Source: an uncultured Poribacteria bacterium (GTDB lineage Bacteria > Poribacteria > WGA-4E > WGA-3G). Taken from it: a stretch of 64,000 nt of DNA. Positions within the stretch are counted from its first letter, which is position 1, and every line of letters begins with the position of its first letter. Of this stretch, positions 7,572 through 16,278 are shown one piece after another. The stretch spans positions 558,001 through 622,000 of the forward strand of contig OX638316.1 of assembly GCA_951812525.1 (NCBI GenBank). The letters are read 5' to 3'. The notes under the pieces were generated by a model. That model saw only the letters and a program-made list of their open reading frames with translations, had not been told where the DNA came from and searched no databases. The position numbers and the translations under genes were made by a program.

Positions 7572-9572
7572 TTATTCCTGCGGAAATCTTGTCGCGAGGT
7601 ATTTGGGATTTGATTTGATGTTGGGTGGATAGCGAATCTCCCACACTTTAACGAGTGCCTTTGCAAAGTTTTCTGTGGGGTAGATTGGGACAAAAGCACT
7701 GCTGGATTCTCCACGTAGAAAGGGTGCTGTGGCAGTCTCCTTGCCGGTTAACATGAGATGGGTTGCGGTGTGAGATTTCAGGAATTCCAATGCTTCGCGT
7801 TCGGTTTCAGCGAAATTGACGTGTTGTTGGTAGAGATCTATCCAATGGGATATGTAGTGGTCCTGATCAACAATGGTTTTGACACCGGCGAGGACATTGA
7901 GTTGACTGCCATGGTTCCAGTGGGCAGCCATAACAGCATTAGCGGGTAGGTTGTCTTTCATCCAATTGAAAGCCTGAGCGAGGCTGCCTCTCCCTGGTGT
8001 TGCCCTACGCGATTTGATGGCAGTAGGTATGGCACGGTTTGCGTGCCCTCCCACGGGCGCATAGAACAGGATTAAAGCCAACATCAGGGCAGGAATCGCT
8101 GTCTTTAAGAAAAGGTGAGGTAGGCGCGGTTTCACTTTATCGGCATAGAAAGCGGTTAGGAAAAGGATGAGGTCGGCGGTAAAGAAGGCCATGGATACTC
8201 CCACAAAAAAATTGTAGCGTTTCGCATCCCGTGTAAGTGCTATCCAGAAAAGAGACCATACGGCAAAAGCGATGTAGATGTGCTCATTCTCAAGTCTGCC
8301 CTGTCGCCGCCATGAAAGAACAAAAAGTCCAATGATACAGGTAGCGATTGCGATACCAAATAAGAAATTACTAACGGATATCCCGAAAAGCGAATCAAGT
8401 ACAGTGCGATAAAAAGTTGTTATCGTGAACAGCGTCAGCGGAACCGCGAATATCAGGCCCTGTGTTTTCCAATATCGGAGGACTAACATGATGACCCCGA
8501 GACTTCCGAATATAAAGACGCTTCCGTAGTGAGTCATCCAATACATAAGAAAAGTGTTTTCCAGTTCCGCAACGCTTTGCATCAGTGCGTTTTGACTGAA
8601 CGGCACGGTGGTATCAGCAAAAGTGTTCTGTTGTATTAGGATATAACCTAGTGCGAGGGTGATGCCTGCGAGGGTTAACCCGAGTGCGACGGTGCGTGCG
8701 TGCGGTCGGAGTTTATCGGCGAAAGGTGTTTTTGTAATAAGAAGGTGTCGGAGGTAACGGATACCCAAAAGTGCGAGTGGTGGTGCGAACATCAGGGCAG
8801 CGAGGTGCGTTGCGAAGCCTTGTCCACTCTGATAAACTGGGGATATAAGGTACAGTGGTACCACAAAAGTACACACCCAGAGCAGATACAAGCCTAATCC
8901 TTCTTCTGTTTCGAATGTGAGGAACCGCCAGATCTCAATCAGTATGATAATGCTGAGAAAAACGCCGAATCCTTCCCAACTAATGCCGCCAAGGAAGATA
9001 GTAAAACCGCTTGCGAGCGTCCATAAAAGGTGTTTGCGTGGATGATGTTGTTGTAATGAGACAAGATAGGTTGTGATTGCAAGAATACCGAGCATAAGAC
9101 ACCAACTGTCCCTATCCCCAAAGCCAGCAGTGCTGCGGCTAATCGTACCTGGGAGGGTTGCTAAAAGCACACCAACAATGCTTGCAAAGAGGAGCCCGAA
9201 GGTGCGATAGAAAAAGAAACAGACTGTGCCAAGTCCTATGCAAAAGCAGAACACAGGCATGTAAAAGGTAATGTGATAGAGCGTGATGTTCGGCAATATC
9301 CACGCGACCGCTTTGTGGACATAAGCGAGGATGTAACTGTAGAGGTTGAGGATTTGACCTAAATCCCTACCGACGGGAAGCCATCGATTCATATCCCGTT
9401 CTGGCAACTGTCCGTGTTCAGAGATAAGCTGCGCCTGCCAATAGTAGAAGTAACCGTCCGATCCGGTTAACTGTCCCGATGGGATGTTCGCTATGCCTTG
9501 AAGACGAATGAAAGCGGCAAGGCATAGGATGCTAATAATCAGAACGGTGGCACCTAATTTTTGTATCTTCAT
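7572..9572 (-). CDS. STT3-like membrane oligosaccharyltransferase-family protein
   Basis: The 666-residue protein has some 11-13 membrane segments followed by a soluble C-terminal domain (about 520-666), the plan of STT3/PglB/AglB. A TGSDGYFYYWQ motif in the first external loop (about 36-46) matches the catalytic Asp region; GDRDSW (about 152-157) matches the second acidic motif. The C-terminal WWDYG signature is replaced by HWNHG (551-555), followed by TIVDQDHY. The known family transfers a lipid-linked glycan to Asn of proteins at the outer face of the inner membrane. The ATG at 9572 is chosen because it starts with a signal-anchor helix; the upstream extension in the same frame would be encoded by a dispersed repeat. 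It is last in a minus-strand group with 9713, 9991 and 11173. Confidence 0.75.
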   Translation of the reverse strand: MKIQKLGATVLIISILCLAAFIRLQGIANIPSGQLTGSDGYFYYWQAQLISEHGQLPERDMNRWLPVGRDLGQILNLYSYILAYVHKAVAWILPNITLYHITFYMPVFCFCIGLGTVCFFFYRTFGLLFASIVGVLLATLPGTISRSTAGFGDRDSWCLMLGILAITTYLVSLQQHHPRKHLLWTLASGFTIFLGGISWEGFGVFLSIIILIEIWRFLTFETEEGLGLYLLWVCTFVVPLYLISPVYQSGQGFATHLAALMFAPPLALLGIRYLRHLLITKTPFADKLRPHARTVALGLTLAGITLALGYILIQQNTFADTTVPFSQNALMQSVAELENTFLMYWMTHYGSVFIFGSLGVIMLVLRYWKTQGLIFAVPLTLFTITTFYRTVLDSLFGISVSNFLFGIAIATCIIGLFVLSWRRQGRLENEHIYIAFAVWSLFWIALTRDAKRYNFFVGVSMAFFTADLILFLTAFYADKVKPRLPHLFLKTAIPALMLALILFYAPVGGHANRAIPTAIKSRRATPGRGSLAQAFNWMKDNLPANAVMAAHWNHGSQLNVLAGVKTIVDQDHYISHWIDLYQQHVNFAETEREALEFLKSHTATHLMLTGKETATAPFLRGESSSAFVPIYPTENFAKALVKVWEIRYPPNIKSNPKYLATRFPQE

Positions 9573-9615
9573 AATGCTAAGATGTCTTTTTTCGTTTGGT
9601 TCTCGCTGCTGTTTA

Positions 9616-9700
9616 GTTGAAGCGTTGGGTTTCGCTGGAATCTCCGAAAAAGACTTTATCAGTGATAGATTTATAGAAAATTCTGTAAATACCAACCCGA
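9616..9700. repeat. decayed copy of the MITE-like element
   Basis: GTTGAAGCGTTGGGTTTCGCTGGAATCTC (9616-9644) matches 33972-34000 at 27 of 29 positions. The right end is decayed (CAACCCGAC near 9694). It lies immediately upstream of the STT3-like gene and creates an artificial N-terminal extension of that frame. Confidence 0.5.
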
Positions 9701-9712
9701 CAAATTAGCACC

Positions 9713-9985
9713 TTACTTTGACGCCGTACTTTGTGCGCTTGATTCCAATTCTGCAGCAGCCTTCCTGCGTTTACGTGCCTCCATAAACTCACGGAATTTA
9801 GCGAGATTTGCCTTGCAGCAGCTGCACCGTTTCTCTGTTGTAATCGTCCTGCTAGCAGCAGGCGTTGTCGTTAACTGTTGGGGTGTATTCGTTGGCAGTG
9901 TCCCGGTTGCATAACCGGCGAAAACGGCAGTAATTGCAACGACACCGAGTATAAAAACAGTGTATAGGAAATGTGTGTCTTTCAT
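9713..9985 (-). CDS. small membrane-anchored protein with CSCCKAN motif
   Basis: The 90-residue protein has one N-terminal membrane helix (FLYTVFILGVVAITAVFAGYA), a Thr/Pro-rich linker and then RCSCCKANLAKFREFMEARKRRK, a Cys trio followed by a basic, probably helical tail. The start ATG follows the stop of the upstream gene by 5 nt, and the ribosome site (AGGGAGAC) lies in that gene's last codons, so the two are translated together. I do not recognise a family. The Cys cluster could bind a metal or form disulfides outside the membrane. Its place between a membrane-anchored protein and an STT3-like protein suggests an accessory of that envelope system. Confidence 0.7.
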   Translation of the reverse strand: MKDTHFLYTVFILGVVAITAVFAGYATGTLPTNTPQQLTTTPAASRTITTEKRCSCCKANLAKFREFMEARKRRKAAAELESSAQSTASK

Positions 9986-9990
9986 TGTAG

Positions 9991-11082
9991 TTAGTCTCCC
10001 TGTCTTTTTTGGAGGAGTCGCTCGACATGCGTTGCGACTTCTGGATCAGATTCCTTCAATCGTTGCATGCCCTCTTTAGGACCGTATCGGCTTAAAGTTT
10101 GCATGGCAGTGCTGAGTCTTTGTACCGAAAATTGTGCGCTTAAGGCATTTTCAATACTTGCCTCTGTGGGAAGTTCAGTCAGATCGGGAAAATATGTTTT
10201 GAGGAGTTCTGCCTCAATCTCTGCAACGGTTTGTGGTGTCTGCTCTAAGTCTTCAAACGTCGTTATCTCCTCACTAAACAGCGCGGGTTGAGGTGTATCG
10301 TCTAAATTTTCCTCAACGACCTCAGTTGGAATTGGTTCGGCAAGGATAGCAGGTTCTGTGAATGCTGGGACTGTATCAGCATTGTCTATATCTGTGAGAA
10401 TGCTTGCAGCATTTTTTCTGATCTCTTGTGCCCATTCTAAGTCGCCGACGTATCCCTTGAAATGTCCGCGCATCCAGACGCGATTTGCCTCATCTTCGGA
10501 TCGGAACTGTGACATTATGCTGAGTGTCTCGCCGACGTTCTTTTCATCATCTGTTGCTGTAGCGGAGAGTCCCGATTCGAGGAAAAGTTCAGCGAGACGC
10601 TTCCGCATATCGGGTTCATAATCAATGTAATCGCCGGTTGGAAAGTGCTCGCGAAATCTTTCCTCTTGCGCCATACGTCCAGAACTGAGTCCCTTTGACT
10701 CAAGGAAACTCCACCAGAGGTCGAGATCTGTTCCAATCCGTTCATCTTGTTTCTTCTGGTATTCCAAGTATTCTGGAGAATTGACGGCTTCATGGAGTAA
10801 TTTCCAATAAGAATCGTTCTCTGTGTCAACACCCACGAACTCCATACTCGCGAGGAAGGTCTCTCTACCTTTCAGTGCGCGTTCTTCTGGTGTGAGTTCT
10901 TTCAGAGGTACTGTCGTTTCTGTCGCTTCGGTAGTCTCGGTTACGCTGTTTTCTCCAAGAGGTGTCGTCACGTATTTCTTAATGGGTTCTATCTGTTGCG
11001 GCTGAAGGACAACCCATAGCCCGACGCCGAGTGTGACCACTATGGCAAGAATACCGAAGATATATATTCGTTTTGCTTTCAC
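9991..11082 (-). CDS. membrane-anchored protein of unknown function
   Basis: The 363-residue protein starts with GTG at 11082 and has an N-terminal anchor (IYIFGILAIVVTLGVGLWVVL), an acidic Thr-rich linker (about 35-65) and a soluble, charged, mainly helical rest. No catalytic motif or named domain is recognised. The sequence is rich in E, D and T and does not look secreted by cleavage. It sits between the Cys-rich mini-protein gene and the 90-residue CSCCKAN protein, with a 5-nt gap to the latter, so an operon is likely. A structural or sensing role at the outer face of the inner membrane is inference only. Confidence 0.7.
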   Translation of the reverse strand: MKAKRIYIFGILAIVVTLGVGLWVVLQPQQIEPIKKYVTTPLGENSVTETTEATETTVPLKELTPEERALKGRETFLASMEFVGVDTENDSYWKLLHEAVNSPEYLEYQKKQDERIGTDLDLWWSFLESKGLSSGRMAQEERFREHFPTGDYIDYEPDMRKRLAELFLESGLSATATDDEKNVGETLSIMSQFRSEDEANRVWMRGHFKGYVGDLEWAQEIRKNAASILTDIDNADTVPAFTEPAILAEPIPTEVVEENLDDTPQPALFSEEITTFEDLEQTPQTVAEIEAELLKTYFPDLTELPTEASIENALSAQFSVQRLSTAMQTLSRYGPKEGMQRLKESDPEVATHVERLLQKRQGD

Positions 11083-11172
11083 TTTTCTGATTCCCAGATA
11101 TAAAGGGTAGTTGCTCTTATAGCGAGCAACTACCGCGATAGGTTTGAAAGTAGAAAAAGCAGTTTTTATTAA

Positions 11173-11430
11173 TTAGCTGCAGGTATTGTAATATTCGCTA
11201 CAAACCCGCAACGCATCGGCTTCCGCATTTCTACAACGTTCTGCATTACCACTCCTGCACGCATTACTCGCATAATTGCTTTCCTGAGAACAATTAGCAG
11301 AAAGGTAATTACACGAGGCTCCACCGGTAGCTTCTGCCTTTTCTATCATCACGTGAAATGTCACAAATCCAAACATAAGTGCCAAGATCACTACAAAAGC
11401 AGGAACGGCGGCAATCAAAGTAGATTTCAT
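11173..11430 (-). CDS. Cys-rich secreted or anchored mini-protein, first gene of a sigma-54 operon
   Basis: The 85-residue protein starts at the ATG 11430, with AAGGAG 9 nt upstream; the open frame continues upstream but without a ribosome site. Residues 1-30 form a hydrophobic anchor or signal (LIAAVPAFVVILALMFGF). The rest carries six Cys in a regular spacing (SCNYLSANC, NACRSG, RCRNAEA, RVCSEY, NTC), consistent with three disulfides in the periplasm or outside. No homologue is recognised. A near-perfect sigma-54 promoter lies at 11672-11689, giving a leader of roughly 230 nt. Genes at 9991, 9713 and 7572 follow on the same strand with gaps of 90, 5 and 140 nt and could be part of the same transcript. 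Confidence 0.65.
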   Translation of the reverse strand: MKSTLIAAVPAFVVILALMFGFVTFHVMIEKAEATGGASCNYLSANCSQESNYASNACRSGNAERCRNAEADALRVCSEYYNTCS

Positions 11431-11638
11431 GTTAGTTTTCTCCTTTTCTCGCCATTGATGAAACAGGAATTTCGCAGACTTCCAACGGAAATCAATTTTA
11501 AATTTCCCACTCACCAATGGAAATCAACTTGTGGAAAAATCGCATGCGACCACTCCTATGAGGAAAGTCCGAGAACTGAAGTGAAACGCGCAGAGGTTCT
11601 CAATATCGCATTATGACTTTTCGTTTTAAATATCCCGA

Positions 11639-11654
11639 ACATGCCGAAGCATGT
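11639..11654. promoter_or_regulatory. hairpin at the predicted transcription start of the sigma-54 operon
   Basis: ACATGC-CGAA-GCATGT is a perfect 6-bp stem with a 4-base loop. It begins about 8-20 nt downstream of the start expected from the sigma-54 promoter at 11672-11689, so it would form the 5' end of the mRNA or act as an operator. Confidence 0.4.
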
Positions 11655-11671
11655 CTAACATGCATATCTAT

Positions 11672-11689
11672 AAGCAATTTGTGTGCCAA
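11672..11689 (-). promoter_or_regulatory. sigma-54 promoter of the Cys-rich peptide/STT3 locus
   Basis: On the minus strand it reads TTGGCACACAAATTGCTT. The -24 GG and -12 GC are separated by exactly 10 bases and the flanks match the consensus TTGGCAC-N5-TTGCTT. The first gene downstream starts at 11430. Confidence 0.8.
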
Positions 11690-11752
11690 TTGTAAGAAAG
11701 CCGTGCCGTTAGGGGTCTCAGTAAAATATAGTTAGGTAAATTTTACATGTTC

Positions 11753-11765
11753 TGCAAATTCTGCA
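11753..11765. promoter_or_regulatory. EBP operator candidate TGCA-N5-TGCA
   Basis: TGCAAATTCTGCA lies about 85 bp upstream of the -12 element at 11674. The half-site TGCA is itself a palindrome, so TGCA-N5-TGCA is a symmetric site suited to a dimeric Fis-type helix-turn-helix. Confidence 0.5.
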
Positions 11766-11855
11766 CGCTTAACATTGTAAATCGTATATACCTCTAATAC
11801 AGCAGCGCGCGGCATTATAGAGATGATCGCCAAGAACGATCAATCAGACCAAAAT

Positions 11856-12140
11856 CTATATCCACTCAGCGTGCCCGCTATCAACCATCTCTTTATTGAT
11901 GTACAAGTTATCCAAATTTCGCCAGACGTGTGCGACTATACGACCGTAAACATCAGTAGCCACTGATTTGATTGTAACTCGCTTCTCTTCTATGAGCATC
12001 TTCAAATAGTCAGTAGATATTTGTCCTTGTGGCGTATCGCTTTCAGGTGCGTTTATATTAGCCAAGCGAATCGTTTGGGTCGAAGTCTCAAAAGTATCAC
12101 CATCAATCACGGACGTGACATAGGTTGAATACTCATTCAT
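11856..12140 (-). CDS. staphylococcal-nuclease-like (thermonuclease) protein
   Basis: The 94-residue protein contains the core of the SNase fold: VIDGDTF (metal-binding Asp), RLANINAPE (Arg and Glu equivalent to R35 and E43 of S. aureus nuclease), YGRIVAHVW (Arg equivalent to R87) and a C-terminal helix INKEMVDSGHAEWI. All key catalytic residues are kept, but the protein is short for the family and no signal peptide is visible from the ATG at 12140. That start has AAAGAGGT at good spacing; a longer frame upstream lacks one. Expected activity is Ca-dependent phosphodiester hydrolysis. It stands alone between the sigma-54 operon and a long non-coding stretch. Confidence 0.8.
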   Translation of the reverse strand: MNEYSTYVTSVIDGDTFETSTQTIRLANINAPESDTPQGQISTDYLKMLIEEKRVTIKSVATDVYGRIVAHVWRNLDNLYINKEMVDSGHAEWI

Positions 12141-12853
12141 CTCTCTACCTCTTTCTTCAACGAGTAGGTTATGACCTAATGCTGTAGGGTGCAAATTAGA
12201 ACTTACTTATTATATTGGAATATTTCGTCTTATTCCCAAGGTATGAGCCCCATTTGCCCTGTAAACCTTTCGCCTAAAAAAGTTGGGACATACACGGTGT
12301 CCCGTTGAAAACAGCGTATCCGTCGTGTTTTATGCCCATGTAAAATCTATTTTGATAACAGCGAGGGAGGTCACAGTTCGTGGGTCTTCTGGAGCAATCT
12401 ATTTTCACGTGTTTGATTATCCGCCTAATAAACACCGCTGGCACACACGTCGTAAATGACTGCGTCATCAGTTACAATTCGATCAAATACTCCCGTCAGC
12501 ATCTATACGTGCGCGTCAAACCACGCCACAGCGCGAATCACGACATCCATGTGGTTTCATGACAAAATAACGCGTTCATGTGACCAAAAGGTTGCAGAAA
12601 CAAATGCAATCATCGGAATATTCAGAATTTATGGGGGATTTTGCAATTATCTACACATTGGGAACAGTGAGGGAAAAGATTAGCGAGGTTAGGAATTTAT
12701 CCTATCGTGGAAAGAAAGAACGGCAAAGTTAAGTGATTCGCCAGTGGAAAGATGTGTTTTGATTGATTTGACGAGACACTCCGATAAAAAAGGGCATCGT
12801 TATATCTCGCCAATGGAAAAGGAAGAGAAATGGGGAGAGGGCGCACTGTTAAA
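12141..12853. other. 713-nt stretch without a supported gene
   Basis: Several short frames exist on both strands but none is longer than 77 codons or protein-like. On the minus strand, 12274-12396 encodes a short piece ending MGIKHDGYAVF, which could be a gene relic, but neighbouring frames do not extend it. A fragment of the palindromic repeat type (AGCGAGGTTAGGAATTTATCC) lies near 12683. No promoter for the plus strand is evident. Confidence 0.45.
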
Positions 12854-15796
12854 CTATAGATTGCGTAAGGGTAGACGTAGAAGTCCGCGGCGTTCTGTGC
12901 CGATATAAATGACATTTTCAGCAACAACAAGAGAGGTTACTTGTTCAGGGACTTCTGAAGTAATCAGCATCCAGGTCCCCGTATCGTTGTCCAATCGATA
13001 GACTCCTGTCTGGGAAATGCCGTAGAGGGTTGTGCCATCGACTGCCAATTGCCCCATAGAGATCGGGGTATTCTCTGAATCGGTGAGTAGATGCCAATTT
13101 TCGCCATCATCTGACATCGCAACTCCATCATCCGTTGAGACATAGACGGTGCTACCAGCGAAGACTATCTCTTTGAAATAGGGCAATTTCTTTAGGGTCT
13201 GGTCCTGTGCCTCCGCTCTGTTAAGTGAAATGGGTAAATCTGGCGTAACATCTCTCCAAGTATCTCCACCGTCCAGGGATTGACAAAGCTGCCCGTTGCT
13301 TTTGCCGAGGTAGACAACTTCTCCTGAGACAGCGAATTGGAACCCATCCGTAGCATAAAAATCAGCGTATACAGGAGTATCTTGCGCGCCAATGTCATGC
13401 CATTTGAGATCGCCTGGAGCCCATCGATAGAGTTTTCGGTCATATTCGACATAGAATGTATCACCGCTTACGACGAATTCGTCTGTTGTTTTTGTCGTCG
13501 CTCCACCGATGCCAAATTGATAGTGGGAAAAGTCTGCCCCACCTGTCTCATTTAGATCAGATGTGCTTGCGATATACGTTATGTTCTCCAATCCGTTGCT
13601 ATAGCTCGGATCCACATAAACCGGCATATCTTTAATAGGAAGAAGCGTATCGGTACCCGCAGGTAAGTGGAAAAAATAGTTTGTACTTCCACCTTGCTGT
13701 GCTCTAACGTAAAGCGAATTCTCAACAGTCGTTATATCTGACAACCGAAACGCACCAAATGATTCACCTAAAGAGTGTGGCAACTCCGTTCCGAGATAGG
13801 TCCATAGCTCTCCACCGTCGGTGGATTTTGCGATACCTTTGTTGGTTGTGACGTAGAGTACATTATTAGCTTGTGCGAGATCAAGAACATGGAGTTCCGT
13901 TATACCTCTCATGAAAACGTGCCAAGTACTACTACTGTCAATAGAACGTCTGACTCCACCTGTTCCAGCTACAAAAACAGTATTTTCGTCTAAGGCTACT
14001 GCGGGGGAAGTACTGAGCGTAAATCCATATTTGTTAAAACCCAAATGTTCCCATGTATCGCCAGCATCTTCTGAGTGTAACACGCCAGCTCCGAGTATGA
14101 AAATAGTCTCTTCCACGGCGACAAGCTTAACAGATCCAACAGCCAGTGGAGATGTTTGTCTCCGCAGATCCGTGGGTGTTATGTCAGACCACGACTGTCC
14201 AAAGTCATCCGAAACGAAAAACGATCTAGGTCGCCAGTCGTCTTGTTTTTCAGCACTGAAGTAAATTCTGTTGTCAGCAACTGCCAATGAATCAATAGAT
14301 TGTGTCTGCGCGATTGGCAATTTTTCCCACACACTTGAATTGAGCCGGTAGACCCCTCGCTTAGTTCCCAAAAAGAGTACGTTTCCAATGGCAGCGGCAT
14401 CTTGTATTTGTAGTTCACTCAAACCATCATTAAACGCACCCCATGTGTCGCCAGCATCCATTGAACGAAATACACCATCTGCGAGAACAAAGTACATTTC
14501 CATCTCGGCATCCTGTGGACGGCTCTCTTGAATTGGTCCAGTAATGAGCAAGGCGATAGCACTTCCTTGTGGACGTGCACCGATGTGGACCCACGTCTCA
14601 CCGCGATCTGTTGAAGCAAATAGGTCGGTCTGCGTGGCAATATAGAGGATTCCGTTCCATTCCGCCATCGGCTCACTCTGGTGCGTTAAGGGTAGAGAAG
14701 CGTTGATGAGGGCCCACTCGGCTCTATTGTCGTCATCCAACCGGTAGAGTCCAGCACCACCGACGGCGTAAAGCTCCTTTTGGGCTGTGAGAAACAAATT
14801 TCTTACCTCTCCACCTGTTAGTTCCTTTGCCTGAGTCCACTGTGGTTCTGTCTCCAGCACTTCTGCATCCGACTGCGTTGCGGATAGCAGCTGCGCATCT
14901 GCTTTTGAACCGGCACTACTGCTTCTACCGACCGTATTCGTGTTACCCTGTTGCGTTTTTATGTCAGGCTTTAGCTTCAACGGGAGGACAACGGGTGCTT
15001 CTACTATTTCTATTGTTACCTCAGAGACCGCGTCCAAGCTATAAGGCTGTTGAAAACGGAATAGTGCCGACCGACCGAACCCCATCATTAGGATAATCAT
15101 TAGAGCCGATGCGAAAGAGAGTCCCAACGGCAACCAAGGTGGTTTACTCACAGCAGGAGAAGCTGGTTTGATGCGGGCGACTTCTCGCATGATGTTTTGG
15201 GTTAGGGTTGGCGGCAATTGGAAGATGCCTGAGACATCGTGGAGGAGATGTTCTTGATTCTTTAATCTTTCGCGGGCGCGGTGGAGACGGCTTTTAATGG
15301 TGTTGGGAGATACACCCAAAAATTCACTAATATCTTTACAAGACATCTCAGAGACATAGTGCATCGTTATGACAGTGCGCTCGCTCTCTGGAAGCTTTTC
15401 GAGGAGACGCTTGACGAGGTCGCGCTGGTGATCAACGCTTGCTGCTTCGCCGCGTGCTGTCTCATATTGGGCGTAAGATACCTCTTCGAGTTGAAGTGCA
15501 GGCATGGCGTCGAGCGATACCGTTGGAGACTGTTTCTTTCGGAGCCATGCAATACAACGCCGCGAAGCAATGACATAAAGCCAGCCGGAAAAATGATACG
15601 GCGGTTTCAGCATCGATAACTTTTTGTAAGCTTTTAGGAAGACATCTTGCGTGATTTCTTCGGCGATATGAAAATCACCGATTTTGCGCCATACAAGGGT
15701 GTGTACCCGTTTTTGGTATTTATTAACGAGCGTCGTAAAGGCGTCTTGGTCTCCATCTAAAACACGCTGGATCAGGTCAGTATCGTTGGTTTTCAT
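12854..15796 (-). CDS. membrane ECF sigma factor fused to a BNR/Asp-box beta-propeller
   Basis: The 980-residue protein combines three parts. Residues 5-90 are sigma-70 region 2 (AEEITQDVFLKAYKKL, SGWLYVIASRRCIAWL) and 128-180 are region 4 with its helix-turn-helix (CKDISEFLGVSPNTIKSRLHRARERL). A single membrane helix lies at 222-241 (WLPLGLSFASALMIILMMGF). After a low-complexity linker (250-330), residues about 340-975 hold about eight Asp-box repeats of the form S-x-D-x-G-x-T-W (STDRGETW, SMDAGDTW, SDDFGQSW, SEDAGDTW, STDGGELW, SLDGGDTW and others) typical of BNR or Ycf48-like propellers. Topology should be sigma domain inside, propeller in the periplasm. No separate anti-sigma gene is present. 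A sigma-54 promoter lies about 75 nt upstream. The frame is continuous with no sign of error at the junctions. Confidence 0.9.
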   Translation of the reverse strand: MKTNDTDLIQRVLDGDQDAFTTLVNKYQKRVHTLVWRKIGDFHIAEEITQDVFLKAYKKLSMLKPPYHFSGWLYVIASRRCIAWLRKKQSPTVSLDAMPALQLEEVSYAQYETARGEAASVDHQRDLVKRLLEKLPESERTVITMHYVSEMSCKDISEFLGVSPNTIKSRLHRARERLKNQEHLLHDVSGIFQLPPTLTQNIMREVARIKPASPAVSKPPWLPLGLSFASALMIILMMGFGRSALFRFQQPYSLDAVSEVTIEIVEAPVVLPLKLKPDIKTQQGNTNTVGRSSSAGSKADAQLLSATQSDAEVLETEPQWTQAKELTGGEVRNLFLTAQKELYAVGGAGLYRLDDDNRAEWALINASLPLTHQSEPMAEWNGILYIATQTDLFASTDRGETWVHIGARPQGSAIALLITGPIQESRPQDAEMEMYFVLADGVFRSMDAGDTWGAFNDGLSELQIQDAAAIGNVLFLGTKRGVYRLNSSVWEKLPIAQTQSIDSLAVADNRIYFSAEKQDDWRPRSFFVSDDFGQSWSDITPTDLRRQTSPLAVGSVKLVAVEETIFILGAGVLHSEDAGDTWEHLGFNKYGFTLSTSPAVALDENTVFVAGTGGVRRSIDSSSTWHVFMRGITELHVLDLAQANNVLYVTTNKGIAKSTDGGELWTYLGTELPHSLGESFGAFRLSDITTVENSLYVRAQQGGSTNYFFHLPAGTDTLLPIKDMPVYVDPSYSNGLENITYIASTSDLNETGGADFSHYQFGIGGATTKTTDEFVVSGDTFYVEYDRKLYRWAPGDLKWHDIGAQDTPVYADFYATDGFQFAVSGEVVYLGKSNGQLCQSLDGGDTWRDVTPDLPISLNRAEAQDQTLKKLPYFKEIVFAGSTVYVSTDDGVAMSDDGENWHLLTDSENTPISMGQLAVDGTTLYGISQTGVYRLDNDTGTWMLITSEVPEQVTSLVVAENVIYIGTERRGLLRLPLRNL

Positions 15797-15868
15797 CCCT
15801 CTCCTCCGAAAAACAAGAACAAAGACTTTGAATTATAACCTAATGTGTGTCTGATTTCAGAATTTATG

Positions 15869-15886
15869 GAGCAAATTTTGTGCCAA
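15869..15886 (-). promoter_or_regulatory. sigma-54 promoter of the ECF-propeller gene
   Basis: Minus strand TTGGCACAAAATTTGCTC, with GG and GC 10 bases apart and a perfect -24 core. Expected transcription start is near 15859, giving a leader of about 63 nt to the ATG at 15796. Confidence 0.85.
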
Positions 15887-16116
15887 TTCCCTCAATAAAT
15901 CGCAATATCTGCACGAAAACCTTCAAAATTTGCTGGAATTTTGTATAATAAACCGCCCAAAATGTAGACGGTCACTACGTTTATCAAAAAGTGCATTAGC
16001 GTTCATATTTTTTTAAAAAAACTGTTTTACCGAGGAAATGAAAACCTGTTTGTAGCCATTTTTCTACTACTAAAATACAATAAATGTAGCATAAGGAACA
16101 AAAATTGTATTAACTA

Positions 16117-16129
16117 TGCAAAAATTGCA
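16117..16129. promoter_or_regulatory. EBP operator candidate TGCA-N5-TGCA
   Basis: TGCAAAAATTGCA, about 250 bp upstream of the -12 element at 15871. The identical 13-mer recurs at 62551 upstream of another sigma-54 promoter. Confidence 0.55.
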
Positions 16130-16265
16130 CTGTTGAAAATGGGCGTTTTTGGAGCGAGAATACGTCGGGATTCGGAAATCCCTCCTACAGAAGAGTAAAA
16201 ATCGTATGAATTTCAAATTGACAATACCTACCGTTATATAGAACGCGTAGATTATATTGGAAGGT

Positions 16266-16278
16266 TGCATAAAATGCA
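16266..16278. promoter_or_regulatory. second EBP operator candidate TGCA-N5-TGCA
   Basis: TGCATAAAATGCA, about 395 bp upstream of the same -12 element. Its flank AAGGTTGCATAAAATGC is shared with the site at 7476. Confidence 0.5.

Noticed and set aside
9573-9695. 41-residue N-terminal extension of the STT3-like protein
   Set aside because: The extension is encoded by a decayed dispersed repeat and would precede the membrane anchor; no ribosome site supports it.
12585-12609. AAGGTTGCA...TGCA as a further EBP operator
   Set aside because: The two TGCA are 8 bases apart and there is no sigma-54 promoter nearby; only the AAGGTTGCA part resembles the sites at 7476 and 16266.
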